Notes under the pieces: generated by a model
What the model was told of the DNA's origin: nothing
The model's input: the letters and a program-made list of their open reading frames with translations, nothing else
The model's database searches: none
Part shown: piece by piece, positions 1 to 12,416 of the stretch
Numbering within the stretch: position 1 is the stretch's first letter
Layout: each line of letters begins with the position of its first letter
NCBI GenBank assembly: GCA_024734495.1
Contig: JALMQS010000225.1
Span: forward strand, 4,900,678 to 4,964,677
Source of the DNA: Forficula auricularia
Lineage: Eukaryota; Arthropoda; Insecta; Dermaptera; Forficulidae
Direction of reading: 5' to 3'
DNA length: 64,000 bases
Position numbers and translations under genes: made by a program

Positions 1-760
1 AAAAGTAATCTTTATAAAAATTTATATTTGTATTTTAAATAGAATCTATCTCTGGAAGATAAAATTAATCGAATTAACAAATGCCTTGGTGCATCTGAAC
101 ATTCTTTATTGATTTTATAAACTCACTCTTGTCATAATTTTACCTGGTTCTAATTTAGATAGAAACCTTTATTTATTTTATTTTATTATCTCTATGTCTC
201 TATTTGAAACTCAATATTTTTTTTGAATAAATATAAATATTTTATTTGAATATTAAATTCCTTTTTGTGTAATCAACCATAGGTTAAATAAATACATATA
301 TAAAAATAAATAAATCCTATAACTAATAATTAAACTTTGATAAAGTTGATAGGATTTTATTCTATTTCATTCATTTAAAGAGGCCGGATTTACGTTCTCT
401 GATAATTCAATTACTATTAATTTGACTTAGAATTTTTGAATACTAATTTGATGTAGGTATACAATGGATTTTACACTAAAAGTGTGAGTTTTCAACTAAA
501 ATAATAATTTTGTATTACCTAGATCTTATAACTTTACGAAAACTTCGAAAATCAAACTATATCTCTGTAAGTTTGGCTGCTATCAGAAAAACTCAAAATT
601 AGTATTTTTCAACCAAATAAAATTACTCTCTACACACAGAAAATTTTTAATTTTTTTTTTTAATTTCTGTCTTTGCCTCTTATCGAAATTCCAACAATAA
701 CTAAAGAACAAATGATCTTTTATTTATTTATTTATTTAAATGTATTGACATACATATACA
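1..760. other. AT-rich sequence, nothing recognised
   Basis: No open frame, repeat end or RNA motif that I can support. Low-complexity T and A runs only. Confidence 0.5.
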
Positions 761-1140
761 TGTAGCAGTAAAAACGCGTTTCACTGAATACCTTTATGGC
801 AACTAGAGTTTACTGATGTTTTTTGAGTTTGGTTCAAAGGTCTAGAATCTTCATTTTTGATCTTCCGCCTCATTTTGGGTGTTTATTTTCAAAAATTTTT
901 AAACGAAAATGTCAAAAATTAGAAGCAAAGTTGTGGGGGATGTAATTTTTGACATTTTCGTTTAAAATTTTTAGAAAATAAAAATCCAAAATGAGGCGAA
1001 AGGTCAAAAATGAAGATTATGGATCTTTGAACCAAATTCAACCAACATCAGTAAACTCTAGTTGCCACAAAGGTATTCAGTGAAACGCGTTTTAACTAGT
1101 AAGAACCTATTCTTACTAAAAACTTGTTTTTACTGCAACA
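761..1140. repeat. TA-flanked palindromic MITE, copy 1
   Basis: A near-palindrome whose ends read TGTAGCAGTAAAAAC and rc of CTGCAACA. The arms contain AACGCGTTT, CAACTAGAGTTTACTGATGTT and AAAATGTCAAAAATTA in inverted order. TA follows the right end; the left flank reads CA, so one TA appears mutated. The left arm lacks the AGTAAGAAC segment present in the other two copies (4653-5061 and 30543-30962). TA duplications with long inverted repeats suggest a Tc1/mariner-type non-autonomous element. Confidence 0.8.
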
Positions 1141-1293
1141 TATACACTATAATAAATTGATAAACCAAACATAATCTAAATATCAATTACAAATATTCAT
1201 TAATAATAAATATAATATAAGTTCTAAGGTATTTAACAGTTTCCTTGCAGGTTTAGGGAAAGCGGTGTTGGTTTATAGTGAAACATATTAAAC

Positions 1294-1604
1294 ACAGGAA
1301 TTATTTAACGGGTTATAGTGGTGTTTCACAAAGAGGAAATAAAATTAAAAAATTAAAAAATCTTTTAAATTATTTTGGAGATTTTTTTTTTTTTTTATTT
1401 ATCTCTATACATATTTCGGGCTATGAACCCTTCATCAGGAGGTTTAACAGAAAACTGATCAGAAGGGTTCGTAGCCCGAAATATGTATAGAGATAAATAA
1501 AAAAAAAATAAAAAAATCTCCAAAATAATTTAAAAGATTTTTTAATTTTTTAATTTTATTTCCTCTTTGTGAAACACCACTATAACCCGTTAAATAATTC
1601 CTGA
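1294..1604. mobile_element. Fold-back element with central hammerhead core
   Basis: The left arm (GGAATTATTTAACGGGTTAT...) is repeated inverted at 1560-1603, with nearly perfect arms of about 140 bp. Each arm carries an HHR core. The minus-strand core at 1414-1438 is canonical; the plus-strand one at 1455-1482 reads CTGATCAGA and is disrupted. No clear target duplication was found at these arm ends. Confidence 0.75.
1402..1443 (-). ncRNA. Hammerhead ribozyme core (type I-like)
   Basis: On the minus strand: CTGATGA (1438-1432), an AGGG..CCC hairpin, GAAA (1417-1414), then ATATGTAT as self-complementary stem III and A as the cleavage nucleotide. CTC before the core pairs with GAG after the cleavage site (stem I). 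One unpaired A sits between CTGATGA and stem II. Cleavage is inferred; the short stem III suggests activity as a dimer. Confidence 0.75.
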
Positions 1605-2022
1605 GTTTCCTTGCATATATTTCCTCAAACTAATTTTAAATAATCTCAAACTTTTTAAATTTTTCACATCACAGGCCAGAGAAAGTTCTAATTGATGTTA
1701 AAAACTGATTTGATTTGGGTTTTGGGCTTCAGAATTTGTAGAATAAAAATGCAGAAAAATCAGAGTCCTTGATTTGCCTCTTGATTAGTTGTTGCGAATA
1801 AACTAAAATTTTGCAAAAAAAGTTTTTTTAATATGCTGTTTTTTATGCCATTTTTCGACTCTTAGGCTCAAACCGTTCCCAGACAAAAAATCAACAAATA
1901 GCTAAAATTTGTAACAAGCTTTTTACTTTTTTTATACATACGTAATATAAATTATCGATTTTATTAAGGGATAATGGTGTAGGTACTTGGGGAAACATAT
2001 TTAAATAAAGTAATGAAAATGT

Positions 2023-2288
2023 TGAAGGAGACAATAAAAGAGTGTGTCTGGAATTATAAATTTTATTTATAACGAGACTATAGTTTCGAGGGCTTTGCCC
2101 TCTTCATCAGTCTATTACAATTGATTCACAGGAATTAATGTATGAATGGAAAGCGAAAATTTCCACGTGGCTGAGTTAAGAATTGTCACATATTTATAAT
2201 TCCAGCAGAAGGCAATTCAACACTCTTTTATTTTCTCTTTCAATATAAAAATTCTGATACCCTTAGCACAAAAATCTTTCAATTTAAA
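2023..2288. mobile_element. HHR fold-back element, GAAGGAGACAATAAAAGAG family
   Basis: Starts GAAGGAGACAATAAAAGAG, folds back, and ends in a diverged form of the family tail (TCTGCTACTCTCGGCA...CTTTCAATTTAA). The direct repeat GAAAATGT (2015-2022 and 2289-2296) is a likely target duplication. Other family members lie at 24601, 30240, 49021, 55736, 57102 and about 63758. Confidence 0.8.
2072..2116 (-). ncRNA. Hammerhead ribozyme core
   Basis: Minus strand: CTGATGA (2110-2104), A, stem II GAGGGC-AAA-GCCCTC, GAAA (2087-2084), palindromic stem III ACTATAGT, cleavage nucleotide C. Stem I can form GA/TC, a small internal loop and GTAA/TTAT, as in natural hammerheads with an internal loop in stem I. 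Confidence 0.8.
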
Positions 2289-2304
2289 GAAAATGTATTT
2301 ATTT

Positions 2305-2345
2305 TCTCCTGAAGATGCTCATACTCCGAAATATATATAGTCATG
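2305..2345 (+). ncRNA. Hammerhead-like core, degraded stem II
   Basis: CTGAAGA (2309-2315) ... GAAA (2328-2331) followed by TATATATAG, with CTC upstream. It is related to the tandem monomer of 49.4-50.7 kb, but the hairpin is TGCTCATACTCC and no longer pairs well. The downstream text (GTTAAACCTACCTAG...) matches the array monomer. Confidence 0.55.
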
Positions 2346-3069
2346 CTAACAAGCATCTTGTCTTTTATTTTTGTTAAACCTACCTAGAATTTTATATTTT
2401 TAAAATTTTTCTTTACATTAAGTATATAAATTATCGGTTTCCGATTGGTTCGAATCGGACCTCAGGTCTCTTATTTCTTTACACACAAGTAGGTGTTTTT
2501 GTATCACATGATTTGGTCAATAAAGATACGAAACTTTGTCATATTACATACAAATTACTCATTTTTATTGTTCACATTTTCCAAGAGCATAGAAAAATAT
2601 AGACGTATAGAGAAGTATAGACGAGATTATTTTAAATCATGGTTAAGAGAAAAACATGTGATGTGATTAAGTCACGCCATATTTTTTTATATTATCCGCC
2701 ATGTTTCTAAAAATTGTAATTATATAATTTTAATTTAATACATCATGTGTAATTTCATTATGTAGTAGATCTCTGTACCTAATACCATTTATCACTGTTT
2801 CATTGTCAAGCTATTTAGATTTTTTTTGTTATCTCTTAACACATCACAACATTTAACTGGAATATTTACAATCAAATGATGCAATTACAGAGTATTTTTT
2901 TAAATTACCCTATTATGGCTATCACGATTTGAATCGCCTCACCTTTTGTTTTTAAACAATGAAGCAAAAGACAAAAATCTAATTAACAACTTAATTTTGT
3001 TGGCTGGAAATTAAAACAATGTTGAGAAATTTTTAACATCTGATAGGAAATCATACGGATAAGACAAAA

Positions 3070-3092
3070 TTATATATATATATATATATATT
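3070..3092. repeat. (TA)n microsatellite
   Basis: Uninterrupted alternating TA run. Confidence 0.9.
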
Positions 3093-3628
3093 ATTCTTCG
3101 CTCCTTTGTGAAAAAATTATCGAAAACCGCATCATGGAATTTTTCATTATTTTTTTCTAATTTAACATTAGATTTTTTATTTATTGATATTTAAACAGAG
3201 CTGATAATCTATATTTACTTCAGCTTCTTCTGTTTCAATTCTTTTCATAGTTGAATACTGACTGACCCTCTCGTTGAAGGCATAATGTAAATTAAATGTA
3301 TTAAATCACGCATAAAAATAAATTTTTACTCATTGTGCTTTAAAATGTCTTAAACGCGGAGAAAAATATTTTTCAATTATTAATTTTTTCTCTGTATGTG
3401 TCTGAATTCCGATACCCACAATAACCCAAGAACGGAAAGTCAAAAAGTTCTTTTGTATCAATAAATATAGTACTGATTATATTTAGCAAAATCTGTTTTA
3501 AAAGGTAGAAAATATTTTTTGAATTATTCTATTGAGATTTTAAGAGGATGTTATATAAAATAGTGTAGCCATAAATAAACAATTTATATTTAAGTTTATT
3601 AATCATTACTAAGGTAGTTCTATAGTGT

Positions 3629-4008
3629 TACAAAGAGAAACAACGAGGTTGTCCTCTGCTTGATGCAAATAAACATACACACATATATATCATCATCATC
3701 AGCCTGTCGGTAGCGACAATCCACTGCTGAATATAAGCCTCTTCCATCAAATGGAAGGGGTTGGCATTAAGTCACCACGCTTGCCAGACGGATTGGTGAC
3801 TAGGAATCAGATTATAGCCGGTCAAATATCAATGCAGGGACTCGGACTCGAACCCGGGACTCCTGCTTAGAAGGCTAGTGTCTTTAAGCTCTCGGCTAAT
3901 CCGATTCCCACACATATATATATCGAGATGATATATCTGTATATATATATTATTTCTCTTTGTGAATCAACAACTCTGCTACTCTCGGCAAAACAAAAAC
4001 TTTTCAAT
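3629..4008. mobile_element. Fold-back retroelement (ttgatgcaaataaacat family), copy 1
   Basis: Arms 'acaaagagaaaca.cgaggttgtcctctgcttgatgcaaataaacat' and the inverse at 3950-3968. The tail CTCTGCTACTCTCGGCAAAACAAAAACTTTTCAAT ends the element (written in two pieces in the family: TCTGCTACTCTCGGC and CTTTTCAAT). The 14-bp direct repeat TAGTTCTATAGTGT flanks it (3615-3628, 4009-4022). A SINE is nested inside. No HHR core was seen. Confidence 0.85.
3690..3909 (-). mobile_element. tRNA-derived SINE
   Basis: Read on the minus strand: a tRNA-like head with A-box-like TAGCCGAGAGC and B box GGGTTCGAGTCC, then a body resembling an insect-wide repeat (GGCTTATATTCAGCAGTGGA; usual consensus resembles 'ggcctatgtccagcagtgga'), and a (GAT)n 3' tail. 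An ACACATATATAT repeat on both sides is a plausible target duplication, although the host is itself a TA-rich repeat. It is transcribed by Pol III if active. Confidence 0.85.
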
Positions 4009-4652
4009 TAGTTCTATAGTGTACCGAGTCTTGAAAAAGTTTTCACTTTTTTGATTATTTAATGCGCGGTTGAGCGATTTTTTCATTAGAATCTGATTGA
4101 TGAAAATAACTACAAAGAACGAGGATAGAATAAGATCTCTCTCTTTCTTTAAAGTTTCATTGCAACAATTCCAAATACAAGTTCAAACTTGTTTCAGACT
4201 ATTAGAGATGGATTTCTTAATTTCTATTATTCTAGGAATGGCCTTTTGCACTCGGACTATAACGATACTCGTTATAGAGAGAGGATATTCAATTGGACTT
4301 CATTAAAGCAAATACTCTTTTAGTTCATCTTTTACGATTAATTTTTTTAATGCAATTTATAGAATTTATATGGGACAAGTACATGTAGATTAATTCTCTT
4401 TTTAATCTTATAAAATCAAAGTATTTTCCACAAGATAGCTGAAGTGATTAAAATATCAAATCTGGAATATTTTTTTCATATTCTTTAAATTTGCTAACGA
4501 TAAAAAGCTCCGGAAATTTTAACTTTTATATAACTTTAAATGAATTAGTTGTTTTCAAATATAGCACAGATGAAATTACTCTTGACATTTTGGAATTTGC
4601 GGGATGCCCCGCATCCACAGCATCCATGAACCGCACACCACTGATATATATA

Positions 4653-5061
4653 TGTTGCAGTAAAACCCCGTATTTAGTAAGAACGGGATCTTTCTAGTTA
4701 AAACGCGTTTCACTGAATACCTTTGTGACAACTAGAATTTACTGATGTTGCGTCCAAATGTCTAGAATCTTCATTTTTGAACTTCCGCCTCATTTTAAGT
4801 GTTTATTTTCAAAAATTTTTAAACGAAAATGTCAAAAATTAACTTTGCTTCTAATGAAAATGTAATGTTTGACATTTTCGTTTAAATTTTTTAGAAAATA
4901 AACACTTAAAATGAGGCGCAAGGTCAAAAATGAAGTTTCTAGACCTTTGGACCAAACTCAGCCAACATCAGTAAATTCTAGTTGCCACAAAGGTATTCAG
5001 TGACACGCGTTTTAGCTAGTAAGAATCTGTTCATACTAAAAAACGAGTTTTTACTGCAACA
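4653..5061. repeat. TA-flanked palindromic MITE, copy 2
   Basis: Ends TGTTGCAGTAAAA and rc CTGCAACA, flanked by TA on both sides (4651-4652, 5062-5063). Internal arms as in copies 761 and 30543. No coding capacity. Confidence 0.88.
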
Positions 5062-5826
5062 TAAACATATATTGAAACGTGTTTTGCTTCGCTTTCGAGC
5101 GTACAGAGTAATTTCAAAAAATTAGTGGTCTTTTCAATACTGTAATTATTTTCTATAAAAGTAAAAATAATATTTTTCGTCTTAAATGGATTATAGCTTA
5201 AAAAATAATTTAGCAACAAAAAAAAACTTAAAAAAAATACAATTAATTAAATTACATATAAAAGACCATATGACCATAATTTGCTCTATTTAATTTATAC
5301 GAGCGGCACGTCCTTGCAATTTTTTCATAAAATGGTTTGGGGCTGCATAATTCAGGGGGAAGGGCAAGGGTTGTGGGTCGTCTGGACGTGACTTTGTTCC
5401 TTTTTCTCCCCCAAGCCCTTAAAGGAGGGGATAAATGGCTTTAATTTAAGCTCCTCACAGCTGCCCCTTTGACATTCTATAGTTTTATTCCGCGTGGAAG
5501 AAATGAAAATAAGGCTTTGCTAGATTTTTATGATGATGTTATTAATTATTTTTACTAAAGCATTCCTTCCCTCTTCGGATATTAACACAAAAATATAAAT
5601 GACAAGTAGACTATAACTTTTAATTTGAAAACCAAAAAAGAAAAAGATTCAGTCACATGGCCGAAATTAAAATCATCTCTCTCGCTTTTATTTCTATGAA
5701 GATTCTTATCATTTACAGAAAGGGGTGAAATATTTATAATAGATCCTTTTTATATTTACTTAATATAGAGATTTGCGATCTTAACTTGATTAATATTTTC
5801 TTTTGTTAATAAATTTATATACAGAT

Positions 5827-6760
5827 CAGTGGCGGATTAAGACAATATAAGGCTCAAAAAAATTAGGCCCCGGATAAGAAAAATGACTTGAAATTAATGG
5901 GTATTATAAATATAAAACGTAATTTTAATTACTTACATGTAATTTATTAATCTTATTTTTATGTTTCAACAATTTATAATACTATATATTATAATCTAAT
6001 AATTATTAACATTATAATTATTGTATTTTTTCTAGATTTTTCTTTAGCGAATTTCTCAATAATAAGCTCGCAATTGAAACTATTTAATTAGTTCGTCTTC
6101 AATATAAATAGTAGATAAATAATTTAACCTATTTTCAGAAATTTTGTTTCTAACGTATTTTTTTAATCTTTTTAAAGCAGAAAAAGAATGCTCCCTGAAG
6201 CATTCGATATTAGCAATGTCATCAAAATTTTTAAAAAAATTCGACTTTAGGGAATGTTGCTTTTAAATGCAAAGCCTTTTGATATATTATATTTGAGGTA
6301 TATTCAACTTTTCCAGAGAATCTTCTTCGTTTAGAGTTATAAAGCCAAGTTTTAGGAAAATAAATTCAACTAAAAATGTGAAATCAATAAATATAGATGG
6401 ATATGTGAAATGAAAAACATACGTTTTAATTGAAGTTACTAATATATTCTTGACTCATTTAATAAATTGATGATGTTGAACTTGGCAGCACATTAGATCT
6501 CAATACTTTTTTTGGCAAAGGGTTTTTATTAATCGAACTTGGCCTTTTTTTACACGTGTTTTTGTTGAGATATAATGTTACTGGAAACATTAAAATAATA
6601 ATTGAATTTCATAAGTCAATTGATAATTTTTTTATAAAAATGAAATGAAATTTTATATCACGATCAAAATTATCATGATAATCAATTTTGGGGCTCCCCA
6701 TATTCGACGGATGGAGCCCTAAGCGCGCGTCAATTGCGCCTTGCTTATGACCCGCCACTG
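5827..6760 (-). mobile_element. hAT-type element with perfect 8-bp duplication
   Basis: Inverted ends CAGTGGCGGATTAAG and rc CCCGCCACTG. ATACAGAT occurs immediately on both sides (5819-5826, 6761-6768), the 8-bp duplication expected of hAT. The 934-bp interior keeps only the 3' part of a transposase, so the element is internally deleted. Confidence 0.92.
6031..6255 (-). pseudogene. hAT transposase C-terminal (dimerisation) remnant
   Basis: Minus-strand frames, after two frameshifts, give KNFDDIANIECFREHSFSAL, then KRLKKYVRNKISENRLNYLS and TIYIEDEL, followed in another frame by NCELIIEKFAKEKSRK. The pattern hSFSaLKRiK-yLRn-m-e-RLn-Ls-l-IE matches the hAT C-terminal dimerisation region; the end resembles the usual D-I-FA-K-RR tail. 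Frameshifts and an in-frame stop show it is dead. Confidence 0.85.
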
Positions 6761-6768
6761 ATACAGAT

Positions 6769-9059
6769 TAAAAACAGTGATATTTTCTTTTCTTTCTTTT
6801 TTTTTTTTTTTTATTTCATAAATTGAAACCGAAATGAAATTATCAGCTTTGGTCTCAAATTTCAACAAATTAAAACCCCGAATTAATCAACAGTGGAGAA
6901 TAATTTCCTGAACATATTTAACTCTTCATTACTAAGGGGTCACATATGTTTGTTTATAATCTAGTCCTTAGAGCTGGAATTGCATTTATATTATATAGAA
7001 GTCACTCGGACCTCTCAGTCAATAAATGAAAGGAGCTAAAAAAGCTAATAACTCCCTTAATGATATAGCAAATATACAATGTTTTGTAAGAATAAATTTA
7101 TTATTATTGTTTTCTTAAAATCATAATTATCAGAATATTTTTGAAGTGAAACTTCTTTAGAGACAATCTGTTTGAATTTTTTTGTTACAATAAAGGGAAA
7201 TGACCTAATAGAGGGGAAATAAAAAGCAAGCATTGATTTTAAAACAATCATTTCAATTTTTCTAATTTTAATGAATTTCATTTGTGATAAACAATTAGTG
7301 GGTTTTAAAAGAATAATTTAAATTTCCTAATTTTAATAAATTTTATTTGTCATGAGCTGTTAGTGTGTTTCAAAATTAAAGTTTCACTTCCCCAGTGGGC
7401 TTATGTGAATGAGGCTCACACATTTTTTTCCATGACAGTATATGTGTTACGGCTAATTTGTGAAATTGCCTATTTACCGAATTCATAAATCAAGAAATAT
7501 TAGGGACAATTTCAAGTTATAAAAAAATTTATTATTATTTTAAAGATATATCAGGATTTAATTAATTAATAATCCACATATAATTAAGTTGAAGCACATA
7601 CCCTGAAAAAATTAAATTAAAATTTTTGTAAATATATTATTATATTCTCGATAATTTTTATGCGAAAGTTTTATTTTATAAATAAAATATACATATATCA
7701 TTAAGATATGCACTTTTTTTTAGATTTAGATAAATAAAATATTAAATATAAATAGTTTGATTTCCTTACATAATAGATTGAAATTTTCACTGAAATTTCT
7801 TAATTCCGGAAATTGGAAATTTTACAAATTAGGCGTTATATATGTATTATAAATTTAAAGCCCCTATACCATATTACATACCAAGAAAATAATTGGATGT
7901 GCTCAATTTCATGTCAGATGGAGCCCATCCCATTTAACTATATTGTGGCTTCTCCCAATACTTCTGGCTTGATTGAAAATATATTTTTTCGAAGTTTAAA
8001 CTACTCTATTGTTTTTTTTATCTATGTCTGGAAACAAATTAGTAAAAAAAGAAAAACTATGAAAAATATATTTCTTTTTTTTCTTAATTTTTAACTTGAA
8101 TTTGTTTCCCTTGTGAAATTCTTAGATCTTGCTAAAATCTAATTCAAAATAGATGATTTGAATATATTGAGTTTTATTTCATTCACTGTGAAACTACACA
8201 CCCTTTACTTTATTAATTTTCTATGAATATAAAGTAAAGTAAAAACTCTAAGGTATTGAACAATATTAATTTCAATAGTTACAATGATTCATTTCCATTA
8301 TATACTAGTATTTCAAATAAAAACATAATTAATGAAAGTGTAGCAAAAGTGTGAAAATAATTATCACCTTCAGCGAGGGTGATTGATTCTAGTTGGGAAA
8401 AACAACAGGCATTAAATGGTTAATTGATTTGTTTGATCAAATTCGGAGATTGACTTTTAAAAACAAAACCCATTGAACATCAAAGTGAAACGATTTCCAT
8501 TATGAAGCTGGATTTTTGTCCGTGTGTGTTTTTGTTGTTTTAAATAAAATGACTGTGTATTTGCAATGAATATCATCTCGTGAATGCTAAATGGATTTCT
8601 CCTTTCGGGTTGTCACATATTACCAATAAAATAGATTTCAATCGAAAATCAACGTCCAAGGGAAACAATCAATTTGTCAATTAAATGGAAGGATTAGTTT
8701 TAAATTCCGGCTCAATTGTCTATGTTTTCTCTAACAGTCAATTAGCGTACAAGCGAGGGATCGATGAACCGCAAGCACAATTGGACTGATATTAAAAAAC
8801 ATACAGTTAATACAATTGCTCTTCTTTCAATTACGTTTAACGAGTTTGGAGTAATAATAAAGGAAATATTCGAAAAATCCAAACTTTCTCTCTTTCAACT
8901 TCTAAAATGAAGGGATGAAGATTGTAGAGTAAATTTTCATCATTTTTAAATATATAATGATAATGAACCTAGGGTGCTAAATTTTGTCACTTCTGTAGAG
9001 TTTGGGGGATTAATAAAAGTGAATATTAATCAGATAAACTTTACTACCCTTAACCCCTA
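6769..9059. other. AT-rich sequence, no feature supported
   Basis: Long poly-T and AT tracts with scattered frames under 95 codons that lack any recognisable motif. No inverted repeat ends found. Confidence 0.45.
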
Positions 9060-9800
9060 AAATAATAAATTGACACGTTCTTTATGGCCATCCACTTGAC
9101 TTTACCATACACTTCTGGTTGAGTTTGGTACAAGGGCCTAGATTTTAATTTTTTACACTACAACCTCACTACCTCATTTTAAGACGTTAGTTTTTGAATT
9201 TTTAGTCTTCTGGTAGCTCATTGATTATGTATACAAAATTTGGTTGAATTTGGTCCAAGGCCCTAGATTTTTATTTTTTGACCCCCCCCCCTAATTTTGG
9301 CGTCAGAAAAAAATATTTTCGTTATTATAGGTTCTTTTTATAGTATATTTCATTTTTCTTGTTTTTTTAGTTTGAAAATATTATATGTTTTAAATTTTAA
9401 CCCACCTCCCTTAATTTTGGGTTGATATTCACCAAAATCTAATCAGCTCTTTTTCTTAATGCACCAAAAACTATGTGTGCAATTTGGTGATGATATTTAC
9501 ACTGGTTTTTGAGCTATCTCGTCCACAAAATTTGGTAACGCACAGACTAACGGACATTTTGATAAAACAGTTATTATTTCGAAAAATATAATTTTTTCGA
9601 TGTTCACTTATTAGAGCTTTTTTGTAGACCGAAATGCCATGGTTTCGCCCATTTTTTTAATCAAAATGGTTTCAGCCGTTTTTGAGATATTTCAAAAAAA
9701 ACAAAGAAAAAAACACTTTTTTCATGCACGACAATAATAATTACTTAATTAATAATTATTAACAGATATTACAATACTTGACCATACCCTGTATGGTAAA
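9060..9800 (-). repeat. Helitron-associated repeat block
   Basis: Contains units with 'ttatgtatacaaaatttggttga' and 'tttggtaacgcacagactaac', a closing block 'ccgtttttgagatatttc' and the end 'cataccctgtatgg'. The first two blocks also occur, wholly or in part, at 27.5-29.2, 44.6-45.2, 61.3 and 63.4 kb, and the unit type lies inside the Helitron at 38427-39512. I infer a Helitron-related non-autonomous repeat; its own termini are not resolved. Confidence 0.6.
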
Positions 9801-10044
9801 GTAAAAATGTGAAATTTGTAGGTTAAATTATCCTCTTTAAAAAAAAAATAAAAATAAAATTAAAAACTACATATTAGCTTACAAAAAAGAAGATGAATCC
9901 CACCCAAATCATTTCTGCTAAACAACAGGCCAATTTCGAAAATGTAGTGAAATCTAGTCTGGAACCAAGTTAAATTAAGTTGACAAAATGGTATTTTCAA
10001 TTAAAATCCATTCTTTCCATTTTAAATGACAATCTAGAATTGTG

Positions 10045-10175
10045 GATTCTTAATTTTTAATATAAATTATTTTCATGAAACTTGGCTGGTCACGAATTTA
10101 GTTAATTTCCCCTAACAGCATAATACGTAACAGCCAAGTTTCATGAAAATAATTTATATTAAAAATTTAGAATCC
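10045..10175. repeat. Inverted repeat, about 43-bp arms
   Basis: GATTCTTAATTTTTAATATA... (10045-10087) recurs inverted at 10131-10174, with a 43-nt spacer. The arms include CATGAAACTTGGCTG. The family is unknown. Confidence 0.8.
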
Positions 10176-10329
10176 TCAAATATACTTGGCTGCTTCCTTG
10201 ATCTCACTAATTTTTCAAACTTGGCCTGTTTTGGATGAGATGTATATTTTATTAATCACTTTTATTATTAAATGCATAAAAAATATATTAGATAATTTAT
10301 TAAAGAATTCTCATTCAATATATTTTCAG

Positions 10330-10450
10330 GAATATTTGCCGGCTGGTAATCTTATCAAATAACGGGATTCTTCTCATTTTCATTTCTCGCTTCATTTGGT
10401 GTCGGGAAAAGCTTAAGGCAAAGTGGACAGCCCCATGCGGCCAATCTAAG
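10330..10450 (+). CDS. Candidate host exon (weak)
   Basis: A tattttcag acceptor precedes 10330 and AAG|GTAAAT is a donor at 10451. One frame is open throughout (starts NICRLVILSNNGILLIF; a hydrophobic stretch, then WCREKLKAKWTAPCGQ). Another frame would end as a short C-terminus (EYLPAGNLIK, stop). GC is higher than the surroundings. No family recognised; chance splice-like signals cannot be excluded. Confidence 0.3.
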
Positions 10451-10875
10451 GTAAATAACCCTTATTTACAACCCCTATATTCTATAAAATATTACTCAGT
10501 AAGCTCGGCGAATACAGATCGCCAAATAGCCTAAGAACTAGCTTCACTCAAAGGTAAAAAAATAAAAAATAATCTGCTTAGTCGTGTTTAGTAAAATATC
10601 TGGACACCAGAGAAAACTCATTTTCAAGTGTGACTTATTTCCATCGACTGTTTGAAAAATTGATTTCTTATTTCGATGGCTATCGAAAGGTTGTTGGCTA
10701 TTTAATTGGAATCCGAAACTCAAGGTTGTTTAATGAACTGGATTTGTTTGCCAAGTTTCAACTTTCTAGCTTTAGCCCTTCACTTAGAAAAAATTACTCA
10801 GTCCTGAAAATTTGTCGAAAGTTTTCTGAAAGTTTCACTTTTTCCTCGAAGTTCTTTTATTAATTTTCATTTTTC

Positions 10876-12240
10876 TAAATAAAAAATTACAAATATTATT
10901 ATATATTAAAATTAGGAAAATTAATTAATTGGGGGTATTTTCTATCGAAGACGGAATGGTAGAATTCACTGCTGAATTGATGCAAAGGCATACCCAAAGA
11001 TAATGAATAATCATTTTCACCCTCTTAAAAAATCGGACGATTAGGATGATCCTTCTTAAATCGTCAACGTAGAAACCTACATGTTGTATTAATTTTAATT
11101 GCGTTTAATTTCAAAACTCTGTGCGTTGCCTTTATGATGGGCAAAACGTTAAAAAAATCAGTTTTATTCAATTCTTGCTGCACTGCAAATAAAATTTGAT
11201 CTATTTACCTGAATTCAAATTTTAAAATATTATTAATAAATTGCTTTTACGTAAAAAATAGTCTAGGAAAGCTGTTCGCCTGTATCTATGCAACCAAAAT
11301 GACTCCTCTGGATCGTACTAGTCTGCCTTAGAGGGGTCCTTGTTAAATGAATATTTTTTATAATGTTTAAAATTTGACCGCCATCTCCTATGAGCTCATT
11401 TCTTATTTTTCTAATTAGCAGTGGCACGCCAGGGCTTGGTTGGGCGAGCGCCCAACTTGTCAAAAAGTAGTGAAAAACCGAGTTGATAAAATAAAAAAAA
11501 ATGATAAACCATCGCTTTCAAATTATAGACTTAATATAAAAAAAATATAATATTTATTTATTATACAATACCTAAACTATTAAAAAAGGATAAGTATATA
11601 AATTATACAAAAATCTGAATTGCCAGAAATATTACACATTTCTCTGCTGGGTGTTGCGGCACTGCTCCAGTAACAGAGTTAAAATTTAATAGTAGGTTTT
11701 GATAAAAACCACATTACCTATGGTGTGTTGATATTTATTAACACAAACAGATACAACATAAATACACAACATTTTGATCACTAAACTTATGATCGAAACG
11801 TCATGTATTTATGTTCTATCTCAAAGTTGGGCGGTGACTTTTCAGCCAGAGAATACTGTTCAAAAAAGAACCTTTAATTTTTTTTAATTTTATTTTAATC
11901 TTTGCTCCTTTTTACAAATTTCATCGGAACGGCATCATAAAATTTTTCGTTATTTTTTTAAATTTAATATTAAATTTTTATAACACGGTATGAAAATTCT
12001 CTAAATGTTTAGAAATTTTAGGGATGCACTGAATCCAGAGCATCCATGGACCTTACGCAATTGTTGTATTTGTATCTGTTAATAAATATACTTTACTCTA
12101 TTATTTGTTTTTTATCAAAACCCTCTATTAAATTAATCAACCACCAAAGCTTTAGTCAATTCAGCAGATCTAAGATTACTAAAAAAACACTAAAAATTGT
12201 CAACTATAGAATCCGAGATGTTAAAGTTGATATCCGTTAT
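10876..12240. other. Non-coding stretch with a possible hAT end at 11419
   Basis: CAGTGGCACGCCAGGGC at 11419, followed by GGGCGAGCGCCCAAC, resembles a hAT terminal repeat, but no matching right end was found. The segment 12021-12053 (GGGATGCactgaATCCAgAGCATCCATG) recurs at 4602-4634. Otherwise AT-rich with nothing recognised. Confidence 0.4.
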
Positions 12241-12247
12241 AATATTA

Positions 12248-12290
12248 CCAGCTGCGAAGCCCGCCTTCGGCGGGAATCTGAACGCTGAGT
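12248..12290 (-). mobile_element. Helitron-like 3' terminus
   Basis: On the minus strand: GATTCCCGCCGAAGGCGGGC hairpin, then TTCGCAGCTGG, followed by T. Helitrons end in a GC hairpin about 10 nt before CTRR and insert before T. It resembles the 3' end of the Helitron at 38427-39512. The 5' end was not found. Confidence 0.6.
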
Positions 12291-12416
12291 GTGTTTGAAA
12301 ATTTTATACTATTTTAAATTATTTTTAAACTTCCACGTATTTATTTAACGCATTGGTTAAGCCAATCACTGACCTACATTCGATTTCTTTACCAAATCAG
12401 AGAGATCACACCGTCG

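Larger units (their letters stand above)
3300..4330 (+). repeat. Old dispersed repeat, diverged copy (interrupted)
   Basis: The blocks 'agaaaaat..tttttcaa..tttttctgtatgt', 'gagcgattttttcatta' and 'caaacttgtttcagac(t)attagagat' recur in order at about 25570-26170. Related text lies inverted at about 13690-13880 and 56820-57490. Here the copy is split by the insertion at 3629-4008. No coding capacity was recognised. Confidence 0.5.

Noticed and set aside
3690..3909. Functional tRNA gene
   Set aside because: The acceptor stem does not close and the head continues in a SINE body with (GAT)n tail.
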